Source: Balanoglossus misakiensis
Taxonomy: Eukaryota > Hemichordata
Assembly (NCBI GenBank): GCA_040954595.2
Contig: CM082592.2
Span: forward strand, 1 to 64,000
Direction: 5' to 3'
DNA: 64,000 nt
Shown: piece after piece, positions 46,685 through 56,291 of the stretch
Numbering within the stretch: the stretch's first letter is position 1
Layout of the letters: each line of letters opens with the position of its first letter
Position numbers and translations under genes: made by a program
Notes under the pieces: model-generated
The model's input: the letters and a program-made list of their open reading frames with translations, nothing else
The model's database searches: none
Told to the model about the DNA's origin: nothing

Positions 46685-46979
46685 CTGTGGGATGTGCAGT
46701 CAAGATATTGTCAAAATTACAGAATCTACAAACTACACTCCACAGTCATGTACATGTATACATGACAACAACCAAAGGGCTGTTTTGAAAAACCAAATGC
46801 TGTGAAATCCTTTAGAGTGTGACAAGAAACCACAGTTGCAACCGAAAACAAAAATAGTGATAACATTAAGCTAGCCCAAAGTTTGAGTTACCAGGGCTTT
46901 AATATGTGTACCGTACTTATATTATATAATACATAACAAGTGTTTTGCATTGAATAAAATAATATTGGTTTGTACTTAC
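46685..46979. other. Junction intron between unit 1 e1 and unit 2 e17
   Basis: Short intron carrying the unit junction at about 46694. Nothing else recognised. Confidence 0.6.
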
Positions 46980-47099
46980 GCATTGTACATGTGGCACCAG
47001 TGAAGCATTCGGTACACATACAGTCAAACAGGAAACAGCCGTCTCGCGCAACGCATGTGCCACCATTTTGACAAGGCATAGAGTATAACTGATCAATGG
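46980..47099 (-). CDS. EGF-like exon e17, unit 2 (intact)
   Basis: 120 bp, acceptor AG at 47100-47101, donor GTAAGT at 46974-46979, phase 1-1. Reads IDQLYSMPCQNGGTC, DGC, FDCMC, TECFTGATC. There is a Leu-Tyr where most modules have their first cysteine, so seven cysteines remain. Open here, whereas the unit-1 copy has a frameshift and a lost donor. Confidence 0.8.
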
Positions 47100-47492
47100 C
47101 TGCCAAAACAAAAATGAAAGTATCAATTACCTGCTTGTCAAAAACTTGTACATGTACTTGTGATGTTCATTTCGTTTAAATATGTGAGCAATGTCTTCAT
47201 TCCTTGTTTCAAACCTGTACATTTAAAATAACATAATGATGCTATTGCTAGGATTTTTCTGTAAGAATCTTGAAAAATTAAAAAATGTGCCGTCAACATG
47301 ATACAGAAGGCTTTCCTTTTTAACGTGCACCTCACACTCAATTTTGACCCTACATCAGCAAATTTTGAAAGGATGAAACTTAGTAATGCTTCCACCCCAT
47401 TTATTGGTGTATGGGTCCATCTATCACATTGAGAATACCAAAAATGAGGGTTTATATACCACGCTGTGTCATAAAACAGTAATTCGACACAC
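47100..47492. other. Intron e16-e17, unit 2
   Basis: 393 bases; nothing recognised. Confidence 0.5.
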
Positions 47493-47615
47493 CTACGGCA
47501 CAGATGGCCCCAGTCCAACACTACTGGCAGTAACAGGTGTAGTCAGTATAAGAATTTGGTGTTTGGGAACAATAGCCTCCATTTTGACACGGATTCTGAT
47601 CACATGGGTTAATGA
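47493..47615 (-). pseudogene. EGF exon e16, unit 2, with in-frame TAG
   Basis: 123 bp, acceptor AG at 47616-47617, weak donor GTGTGT. Reads INPCDQNPCQNGGYC, then YTDYTCYCQ, then TAG, then CWTGAIC. No other damage. It holds the empty TTAA target (47609-47612) of the insertion found in unit 1. The stop lies at a variable position and could have come from CAG by a single transition. Confidence 0.83.
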
Positions 47616-48180
47616 CTATCAGAAAAAAAATAGTTTAAAAAACATGAAATGCAGATGGCTACACCTCAACCAAAGATGATTCCTGCACCACAACAAAATC
47701 CTTTGACACAAGCATTATACTGGAACCATACCCAGAACACGCATTAAGTATATGATGAGTATATAGATGTCTCTATTTTGGGTAATACAGTAAAACCTGT
47801 CTTTATGGACACCTCTCTAATCAGAACACCTAGTAAGATTGATTTTTCAAGCCAAATAGTAAGGATAATTAAGGACGTCTCTTTTACTTAATACTCAGAT
47901 GTGTGCACCACCTTAGGAGAGATTACCTCATATGCACAATTATCTCTACAGACACTAGTCTTCAAGAGGCAACTCTTGTATATTTGAGTGATGAAAACAT
48001 CCAGCTTCGTACACTTCCTCACAAGTTCGTGCCTATCCTAAATTGCACGGACATACAAATGAAATTTCTGTTTTCTTTTCTCTTGTGGAAATTTTAGAAA
48101 TGAGAAGTTACCACACAATTCAATTGCCATGAAGAGAAAGTGCCCAAAAGATTGTCATTTACGGTACGTCAGAAACTTAC
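47616..48180. other. Intron e15-e16, unit 2
   Basis: 565 bases; nothing recognised. Small indels relative to unit 1 near 47755. Confidence 0.5.
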
Positions 48181-48303
48181 ATATTTCACAACGGTTACCC
48201 TCATAGCAACCAGTACAGGCACAGGTATATGCCGTGCAGGAGTTGGCCACTGCATTACATACAGCCCCGTTGAGACAGCTGTTTCGCTGGCATGGATCTT
48301 GGA
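48181..48303 (-). CDS. EGF-like exon e15, unit 2 (intact)
   Basis: 123 bp, acceptor AG at 48304-48305, donor GTAAGT at 48175-48180, phase 1-1. Same protein reading as the unit-1 copy (QDPCQRNSCLNGAVC, CTGCYEGNRC), with eight cysteines. The donor is normal here. Confidence 0.82.
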
Positions 48304-48695
48304 CTGCAATAAAAAGTGCAACCTAATGTTATCTCAGCAATATTTACTTTCAAAATCTGTTTGATAAAAACATCATCATTACCATTACTGTAAATACTGA
48401 ACGGAACTTCACTTCCAAAAACAACTTGCTCATTCTGGGACGCACTTGTGGGGCTATGAAAATCTCTGTATATGTATCTTGTGTAGGGAAAATTTTCATG
48501 AACGATCAACATTTTTTTCTTCAAATAAACATGTTTTCTTTCAGTTGTACATTATTTTTGAGGTGAACGATTCCCAAGGCCCAAGGTGTGATGCTGAAGA
48601 TGAAAATATAAAGTATGACCAACAGACAATGTATTGAGACATGATTGTAAATGTTAGTTCCTGCATGACAAAATGTTTGTTTTAATGAGTTTTAC
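48304..48695. other. Intron e14-e15, unit 2
   Basis: Contains about 68 bases absent from unit 1 (48463-48530, tctctgtatatg to cttcaaa). Otherwise nothing recognised. Confidence 0.55.
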
Positions 48696-48812
48696 ACTGG
48701 CTGCAGTGTGTGCCGGTGAAACATTCTGGACAAGTACACTCATAAGTTGTACACGACAGCCGAGTACACTGCCCATTGTTCAGGCATGGACTTGGCCTAC
48801 ATGGAGTTTGTT
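48696..48812 (-). CDS. EGF-like exon e14, unit 2
   Basis: 117 bp, acceptor AG at 48813-48814, donor GTAAAA, phase 1-1. Open. Differs from the unit-1 copy at a few residues (Trp to Arg after GQCT; Gly to Glu in PGC, giving PEC). All eight core cysteines kept. Confidence 0.77.
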
Positions 48813-49127
48813 CTGTTTCAATGGAATGAAAATAAATAAATAGTAGTGACATAAGTTTTTAGGGTATGACCATTTCCTTAATTCCTACAGCTGTGGTTCT
48901 ATCGGGTTCTCCTATAACTAAGCCTCCTTAATGTATAACTGAACAATAAGAATTACTTATTATACTTTTGGGAGTTTAGGACTTAGTAATTGCAAAAAAG
49001 ACTCAATTCCTGAAAGTGCCTATTTGGTTTGTCACATCCTAAATATACAGGTAATTTCATAGCTGCCAGCTATGACAAATATACCGGTATGAGGGGGGAA
49101 AAACAGTTCCTCGTCTGATAAATTTAC
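48813..49127. other. Intron e13-e14, unit 2
   Basis: 315 bases; nothing recognised. Confidence 0.5.
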
Positions 49128-49250
49128 CTTGGTCACAGGTGATTCCAATGATACAGCCTTGACAGCGACAGGTAAACGCACTGCACGATCCACTGATTGG
49201 CTCACAGATACCGTTGTTCATGCACGGATTGGGAGAACATTGATCGAGTC
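49128..49250 (-). CDS. EGF-like exon e13, unit 2 (intact)
   Basis: 123 bp, acceptor AG at 49251-49252, donor GTAAA at 49123-49127, phase 1-1. Reads LDQCSPNPCMNNGIC, GSC, FTCRC, QGCIIGITC. All eight cysteines are present, including the one replaced by Tyr in unit 1. Confidence 0.82.
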
Positions 49251-49728
49251 CTGGGGGTTGCATGTAAATCAACCAACAATTGCATATTAACATCACAAGT
49301 CATTTCACTATTTTTTCATTCCAAACTTAAAAGATTGCTTGTAACTTGCTGAACAAATATTCATATGGACAGACTATTCTAGCTTGGAACAGGCAAAATC
49401 AAGGGTGCCCTGACGCCCAACTTTTAAGAGCAGTTCATTTACTGAAACTGCCAGCATCCAATATTATCCCACATGTAATCAATATGTGGAAATCAAATAC
49501 ATCTGTAACAGTTTTAATTTACCATGTGGGTATTTGCATGGAGGGCAATGGTATTTGTTACCTACTGATAAAATACCCTTCAAAACAATATCCTCATTTC
49601 TTCAGAAGTTTGGCAACAAGACCAATAAAGTTTCACATCAAAATTTACAATGTATAAATTAGCTTAAAAGATCTACGGAATGAAGATGGCTTGTTTGTTT
49701 GCAGGGTGTCTTGAAAGTATATACTCAC
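49251..49728. other. Intron e12-e13, unit 2
   Basis: 478 bases; nothing recognised. Ends at the displaced GTGAGT donor of e12 (49723-49728). Confidence 0.5.
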
Positions 49729-50737
49729 TTGTTTGACCATGGACCCTAGAGAAAGAAGGACGCGCAACTCCAGTTTTTTCTTGAAATGATCTTCTTTTGC
49801 ATACATTATTTCCAGATAAATCCCAATAATCCAATTTGCAAATAAACTGTGTATAAACTAACGCAAAGTCTCGTGTTTTGTGTGAAGTTATCACAACACC
49901 TCAGAACATCTCGCAGAAGACGAGAAAACTGCAACGTGGTTGAACGCAGCGATTATTTATGGAACACATCTGGACAAGTTAAACAGGAATTTGAATCTGA
50001 GTCTGACAGCGTCCAAAACAAGCATCTTTTGTCTAACAGTCCGGGTATTTCACAAGGCTGTGAGCTAACCGTACCGAGGGTTGCCTGGCGGCCATAGCGC
50101 ACACATGATAATCCACCCAGTTTGTTTACAAATTGTTTTCGTGAAATCTGTTTTATTGTTCACGCACTGCGAAATAAAATGCCCCTAAACCACAATTTTT
50201 ATTTCAATGCTTCACGCAAACATAAAATTATTACGAAAAGTGTCAGCGTTACTAAGAAATATGAGTGCCCAGTCGGACATGCAAAAAACATGGATGATTT
50301 GTTTACAATTTTTAAATGAAGCTTGTGGCACTAGAAATGACCGTTCAACCGACAGACGAACACCAAACCATAATAATTAGCACAGACATCGTAATACTTT
50401 TAGAATTTTAGAAAAAAACGCAGTGGCTGCTGAAATGCAGTAGTGCCAGTTTGGTGGCAAGTTTTCGCATCACTGGTGGGGTCGACACGTGCCGAAGTAA
50501 GGAAGTCATTGTCCGACTGTCCTGGGTGTTAATTATATACAAAAAAACATCATCATACAGATAATCCCCAAACCCTTCGATCTTTGCCGCAGTTGCTAGC
50601 CCTTCTTTCTCTAGGGTCTATGGTTTGACAGATGTCACCTGTGTAAGAGTTCACACACTGGCATGAATAGAAATTGCACGATGTTTGCTGGCAAAATCCA
50701 CCATTCATACATGGGTTGGGATCACAGGGGTTTTGCA
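49729..50737 (-). pseudogene. EGF exon e12, unit 2, split by the TIR element
   Basis: Main part 50623-50737 (acceptor AG at 50738-50739); the last two bases are at 49729-49730, before the original donor. Reads QNPCDPNPCMNGGFC, TSC, YSCQCVNSYTGDIC, with the cysteine that unit 1 lost. The element separates the exon from its donor just as in unit 1. Confidence 0.84.
49738..50622. mobile_element. 885-bp TIR element with 7-bp target duplication, unit 2
   Basis: Same element and length as at 32706-33590. GTTTGAC flanks are at 49731-49737 and 50623-50629. The right terminal repeat has two extra substitutions here (gctagccc for gctcgtcc). Non-autonomous. Confidence 0.86.
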
Positions 50738-51269
50738 CTGGAAATTAAGAAAGGACGCCATTTTATTCCTTGCTACTCATTCTACAGTACAGATATGGCA
50801 AAAACCTTGCAGAATTATGGCAAGGGTGTGTGGAGTGATTGTGCCTACAACTTATATTAGGCTGGTATCAAGTTGTTCACACCTCCATAGATCACGTGGC
50901 AGTGACTGTGAGGCAAGGGCTTCCCTTCATGAAATCAAAGACCTGTGTACTGGAGGAGGGTTCCTTGCAAATGCTTGACTTGACTTCAAGCACACCTGTA
51001 GACTCATATGTAAATTTACACTATCTGGCCTGGAGTGAGAATTTCCATAGTGGATGTGTGTTGACAAAAGGCAGTAAAATTGGCCAGTCGCGCATAATGT
51101 TTCTTGAACCAAGACAATCAAGACATTATGCGCCACGAAAGTGATTTTGATTGGAAAGAGTGTAATCTTGCATTCGATGTCAAGAACTCTCCAAGCTCTG
51201 CTGTGGTGATGGCTACACCTATGCTCAGGAAACATGCAGTATTTGAATGAGACTGCGCTGTATACTTAC
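50738..51269. other. Intron e11-e12, unit 2
   Basis: About 532 bases; nothing recognised. Lacks 22 bases near 51248 relative to unit 1. Confidence 0.5.
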
Positions 51270-51392
51270 ATATCTCACACCTATCACCTTTGTAGCAACC
51301 AGTACATATGCAGGTGAGATCATAGCAGGAATTTCGAGCCGGTTGACAGAAGCCACCATTCTGGCACGGATTTGGTTGACACTGGTTGAGTC
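51270..51392 (-). CDS. EGF-like exon e11, unit 2 (intact)
   Basis: 123 bp, acceptor AG at 51393-51394, donor GTAAGT at 51264-51269, phase 1-1. Same as the unit-1 copy apart from Phe to Tyr after NSC. Eight cysteines. Confidence 0.82.
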
Positions 51393-51663
51393 CTGCAAGG
51401 AAAAGGGTCAAATTTTCCATGATCATCAGGGGTGAGTTTCCTTCAAAAATTGTGATGTGACAAACCGACAAATTAGCATATTAGCATAATCAGAATAAAT
51501 AAAAAAAATGCACAGGTAGTTTAAAAGAACAAAAACTTTCGAAACGGAATAGAGCTAAGCTGCTATCCCTTTCTATTTTTGTGTTTGTACAACATCAGTG
51601 AAGTTTAAATCATAATAAAAAAATGATAATTATCATTATTAACTGCTACAGATTCAAACTTAC

Positions 51664-51777
51664 TTGTCTCACAACTGGTTCCCTAGTAACACTCTGTGCA
51701 CATGCAAATTGTGGCAGTACAAGAATTTACCTGTTGTTGGCAGGTACCTCCATTGAGACAAGGACTTCATAAGTTGT
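51664..51777 (-). pseudogene. EGF exon e10, unit 2, with TGA and TAG stops
   Basis: 114 bp with intact splice sites (AG at 51778-51779, GTAAGT donor). Carries the same two in-frame stops as the unit-1 copy: TGA at the first-cysteine position and TAG after TECY. The remaining text is SPCLNGGTC, NSC, TICMC, GTSC. Confidence 0.84.
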
Positions 51778-52616
51778 CTGAAAACACCAGTTTGCCCAAT
51801 TTTCACTAATGTATAGGAATACATGAGAAGTATAGGAATACATGAGAAGTCGGCCAGATTAGAAGTCGGCCAGTTCGCGCGCATGAGAAGTCGGCCAGTA
51901 TGAGAAGTCGGCCAGTTGTTTAACTTGTACCCGAATAGTGCAGTAATGACCCAGGTTACTTATAACAACACTTAATAAAATATAATTGCACTAAATATTT
52001 TCATTTGGACGGATTTCCCAAATTCTTGACAACACAATGGCGTCATTTCAAATAATGGCGTCTGGCATCCGTACCAGTTCCCCAGCCCCGTATCCGCATA
52101 AGGAGCTTAGGTTGTTCGCCAAATTCCTGTGACATTTCTGATTAAAGGGAGTTGTTTCAAAGCCTACTAAAATACATAGAAGATGTATGTGTATATTCAT
52201 ACTTTCTGAGACAACACCAAACAAACAAACAAACAAACAAACGTGACAAGGAACAGACTACTGGCGCAGCTCAAGAAGTGCAGGTGACTGATGTTGACGT
52301 ACCCCGGTGACGTACATGAAAAGTGAACAGACAGTTTTAAAATTCATCGGCTATTTGTACAAATATCTCAGCTCCTGTACATCAAGGAAACATTTCGTAA
52401 TGAAACAGTTATATATAACACAAAGTACCAGGGTTCTCTCCCACAGGCCGACTTCTCGTACTGGCCGAGACCGACTTCTCATACTGGTTGACTTCTCAGG
52501 ACACCATGTATAGCTAGCTGTTGAACTCAAAAAATATGTAAAACTACAAGTGATGTAAACAACTTGTGGAACCATGTTCAAATCGAGACAAGAAGAAAAG
52601 GGATTTCAAGACTTAC
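51778..52616. repeat. Intron e9-e10 with fold-back repeat, unit 2
   Basis: The same fold-back arrangement as unit 1: agaagtcggccag copies at about 51846-51915 and inverted partners at about 52446-52498. The phrase tataggaatacatgagaag is tandemly duplicated here (51811-51849) but single in unit 1. The CAAA microsatellite has one more repeat than in unit 1. Confidence 0.6.
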
Positions 52617-52713
52617 CTCCTTCAGCACTTTACTGCCCTGTAGCGCACTGTGTGACACTTGTAGTTGTGCATTCATAACCAGAAGGACGTGGCCGAACCT
52701 AGCGAGTATGAAC
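52617..52713 (-). pseudogene. GCC2/GCC3-type exon e9, unit 2, deletion and stop
   Basis: 97 bp with the same internal deletion, frameshift and TAA (in GQ-stop-SAEG) as the unit-1 copy. Acceptor AG at 52714-52715, donor GTAAG. Confidence 0.77.
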
Positions 52714-52949
52714 CTATCACAGAAAAAATTCAAAGAACGATTTTTACCACCATGGTTTGGTCCAACGATCCCTTATTAGAGAGATGTCCGTAATCACAGG
52801 TTTTACTGTACAATACCTCTTCAGTGGAATCATTGTGTTTTTCAAAGTGCATCACAATATCAACTCCAATAAGCATAACAGTTTAATTTTCTGTGTATGC
52901 CATGCTATAACACAGGGAAGTCACAAGAGTGATTTGCAGCCCAACTTAC

Positions 52950-53147
52950 CAGTAACTGTTGAACAATCCACTACGGGTGACATGGTTGGACACTTGGATC
53001 CCGCTGGACAAGGCGTGCATGTGCCGTCGCCTTCCATAGCATATTCACCATTGCCACAGTCGAGCGGATCTTACATTGGATCTGAACACGATTGTCCAGC
53101 AGGGCACAGAAGACAGGATGTGCGTGCAGGCTCCTCACTTATTTCAT
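52950..53147 (-). pseudogene. GCC2/GCC3-type exon e8, unit 2, with TAA stop
   Basis: 198 bp, acceptor AG at 53148-53149, donor GTAAG. Reads SCLLCPAGQSC, SDPM, TAA, DPLDCGNGEY, GTCTPCPAGSKCP. The stop is shared with unit 1; a few substitutions differ (Lys to Gln after PAG; Val to Ala in PVG). Confidence 0.82.
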
Positions 53148-53526
53148 CTGATTAAAGAAAATGAGGTTTTTAGTGATGTATTTGTGATACAGTGTCATTT
53201 AAAATAACAAATTACTTGAGATGATTCACTTCATAATTCTGAGACAAGTATACAGGCATGTAGAAAATTCTTTGGAGGACATTAAACATCATTTCTAATC
53301 AACCATTTTCTGAATATCATAAGACTCTGCGAGATCTCACATGGCTAACCGGGTCTCGCAAGATCTCGCACTGAGTTGATAATCTGTTGTAAACACATAC
53401 ATACATACACACACACACATACCCCCAGTCGCACTGACTTGAAAATCTGTTGTAAACACATACATGCAAACACACATACCCCTCAGTTTCATCACACAGC
53501 AAACTGAACAAGTACCACAATCTTAC
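53148..53526. repeat. Intron e7-e8 with AC microsatellite, unit 2
   Basis: As in unit 1, with a shorter AC run (about 53397-53420). No exon recognised. Confidence 0.65.
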
Positions 53527-53655
53527 CATTTGTACATCTGGTACAGTTTGTTGCACCAGCCAATGACACGTAACCCTTGGTACACTTGAATTGCGATGCA
53601 CTGGGATCTATGCAGGCGTACCCTTGCTCACAAATAGTACAATGTTCAGCACCAG
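53527..53655 (-). CDS. GCC2/GCC3-type cysteine-rich exon e7, unit 2
   Basis: 129 bp, acceptor AG at 53656-53657, donor GTAAG, phase 1-1. No difference from the unit-1 exon was seen. CTICEQGYACID and GYVSLAGATNC mark the ephrin-receptor-like fold. Confidence 0.78.
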
Positions 53656-53914
53656 CTGATCTGTAAATCAAACAGAGAATTTACACACCAAGTTAACCTT
53701 TGAATACCACTGTAAAAATTTGGTGCAAATTTTAATTATTTTCATAAATAGAGGTCTATTCAAATTTGGAAAAATTGTCATTTTTTCATTCATATATTAT
53801 ATCAGTAAATTTTAAATACAGAAATAGAAAATGATCCCATCCTATTTTTCAGTTAGTAAATTACCTGACCTAATGTTTGATGTTAGAAATAAAGGTGGGT
53901 GGGTAGAAGTTTAC

Positions 53915-54046
53915 CTGTTATGCAAGAGGTACAGCGAGACATCCTTTGTTCAAGGCTGTAACTGTAATAACCAGCCGAGCATAAAATCACAGTGTTACCA
54001 TTTGGACATTGGTTACCAGCTGGGCAATCAGCACATGATGTTTGTG
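53915..54046 (-). CDS. GCC2/GCC3-type cysteine-rich exon e6, unit 2 (intact)
   Basis: 132 bp, acceptor AG at 54047-54048, donor GTAAAC, phase 1-1. Reads TSCADCPAGNQCPNGNT, ILCSAGYYSYSLEQRMSRC, TSC. The C-x2-C-P-A-G-x2-C start and C-SAGYYS continuation fit GCC2/GCC3. The unit-1 copy lacks one base. Confidence 0.8.
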
Positions 54047-55088
54047 CTGAAAATAAACAGAGATTTATAGAATCTTATAGTCACAGTCATACCTTCAAAG
54101 ACGTGGGATTCTCACGCGGGTTGGGGAGACAAAAATCCCTGGCAAAAGATTGAGGACAGGAAAATGCCAATCCAGAGATATTGGTAACAGAAACTGTGTA
54201 CAGTCAATGCCATACGGCAGTGTGCTGTTCTAACAACAGACAAGATCGTGACGATCATAGTCTGTGTCGGAGATTTGGAAAAGAGCAAATTTGGTGAAAA
54301 GACGGGACAAAACAAAAGTCTACTTATACGATGCACATGAAAACTGGATGAAAGCGAAGCAGTCCACTATTTGAATGCATTGGATGTAAAATTGGCAGAA
54401 TATTTGGACTGGACGTAATGTTTGTACGCACAGAATTACGTACATGCACATAAGATGATCGTCCGCCTTAAAGGCACGTAAGCTGCAACTGGATAAAAAA
54501 ATTAAAGTTTTAAATAATCTCATATATGCTTTTAATTATGTCTATTAAATGATATTTCATGATAATATATCAAGCTCAACACTTATTTATGACACAATGT
54601 TTATTTATGACACATTGTTTCTTGCATTTTCCCACGGTGGCGGCCATAATCGCTTGCGGCAAAGCTTTATTATAGAAAAAACGAAAATTCCTGCAATTTT
54701 AAAAAAAGTGCAATATTGCAATGAAAAATGGAAATCTGATGTCTCAGTGGTGTACATTTACTTCCATGAGCTCAAGTGGATGAGATCATGTTTTGTTTAT
54801 GAAGTTTCACAACCGGAAATCCAACATTTTCATTGTTTCTTGCATTTTCCCACGGTGGCGGCCATAATCGCTTGCGGCAAAGCTTTATTATTTATCTGGT
54901 TAAAACTTGCATATGCACTCATATTTAGGGTTAATAATGCTTGTGTATAGTTCACTGCTTTCATCTGCATGGACTAATGGTAGTGCAGTTTTAAACAAAA
55001 ATTATGAAAATTATCCCAAAAGTTACAGCTTACGTGCCTTTAAGTGAAAGATTACACAGTAATGCCCAAACTTTAAGTGCTGACTCAC
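54047..55088. other. Intron e5-e6 with a copied 61-bp insertion, unit 2
   Basis: Bases 54613-54673 are identical to 54831-54891 (from cattgtttcttgc to gctttattat). The first occurrence is absent from unit 1. Next to it ttatttatgacaca[a/t]tg is also doubled (54581-54616). No exon recognised. Confidence 0.7.
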
Positions 55089-55311
55089 CATCTATATTAG
55101 TGTAGTATCCATCTTCACACACCTCTGGCTCCGACATACCATCATATTGGCACTTATACCCGGGGCAGGACAAGGCGTACAGTCTATACTTCCATTGTTG
55201 GCAAAATATCCCAGTCCGCATTGTGTTGGTGATGAGAGGCTGGCTGTTCCACACATGAAACCCCTGGACACAGCGTGCATGCTTCAGAACATGCTGAACT
55301 TTAACTTCCAG
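55089..55311 (-). pseudogene. GCC2/GCC3-type exon e5, unit 2, stop and frameshifts
   Basis: 223 bp with the same TAA near the start, G-run deletion and CCCCGG insertion as the unit-1 copy. Acceptor AG at 55312-55313, donor GTGAG at 55084-55088. Confidence 0.79.
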
Positions 55312-56291
55312 CTGCGCAGTCCTGTAGGAGTGAAGACGTCAAATATTAAGGAGGTTTAGGAGCCCTCTAGCCAGCAAACTTCATCAAGGATGTACGTGCA
55401 GAACATAAACCGGAAACACTGCGTGTCCGGTCTTTTTCCCATAGGATTACATTGATAATCGCCAGAAAACAAACTTCTACTATTGTCATTTTCACGAAAT
55501 TTTACACATAGCTCAGTCCAGCAAATATAAATTCATTGGTCAAATAAAATATAGGGGTCACCGCGCTCTTTTTTGAGATAAATTGCATTAAGAATTTTGG
55601 CCATAGACAAACAAACCATTGGTGAAAAATGCTGAGTCAGCAGATTTCTTCTATTATCGACCAATTTCATGGCTCTGTATTTCAAAAACAAGCGCGGTGA
55701 CCCCTATATTTTATTACGGATTTTCATTATACATACAAAAGAGAATAAAAAAATTTACAATTAAAAAAAATGACAATACTATGAACGTACATCCTTAATG
55801 TTACTTAGGTAGTGGAGCACCAAAACCCAAATTTTCATATCGATTGTGTATTTTGTGATAAAAGCACCAAACTTGGCTCAGATGTGTGTTAATGTGTACT
55901 GAACAAATTCAGATAGCGAGTTACTAAATATCTGTTGAAGAGTTTCCATGGCAACCAATTTTTCTCAATATGGCCGCAAATACAGATAATCACACCTGTT
56001 AAACATCAAAATAAATTCAGATTACAATATTTGAAACAAGAAAATACGGAAAGAATGGTTTGCAATAGAACTATGGTTATTAAACTACAAATGTACTTAT
56101 ACGGGTAACTAAGGGATAAAAATACAGGTGCAACTTTCAATCCCTGGTACTCGCATTAGTATAGGTGCTCCCCCTAGTCAAACATTACGGCTAGTTGCGA
56201 TATTTAACTTGAAGTACGTAAATTACACACACACGAATTGCAACAGTTAGCGAGTCACTAAATATCTATTGAAGAGTGACTATGCAGTATT
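55312..56291. repeat. Intron side of e5 with inverted-repeat element, unit 2
   Basis: Inverted repeat with AAGGATGTACGT at about 55386 and its partner at about 55785-55796. Lacks a 14-base piece near 55780 relative to unit 1. No exon recognised. Confidence 0.55.

Larger units (their letters stand above)
29124..46693 (-). repeat. Tandem unit 1 (17.57 kb) of the EGF/GCC gene array
   Basis: First copy of a ~17-kb direct repeat. Corresponding exons, LINE, satellite fragment and Gypsy piece lie at nearly constant offsets in unit 2: 17,032 for 32096/49128, 17,052 for 41969/59021 and 17,045 for 46061/63106. By eye the copies differ at only one or two positions per hundred, plus small indels. Unit 1 is longer mainly because of a 592-bp insertion at 30046-30637. 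Every intron whose phase can be read is phase 1, so a tandem duplication through introns would keep reading frame. Units meet within an intron just upstream of e17 of the next unit. Confidence 0.95.
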
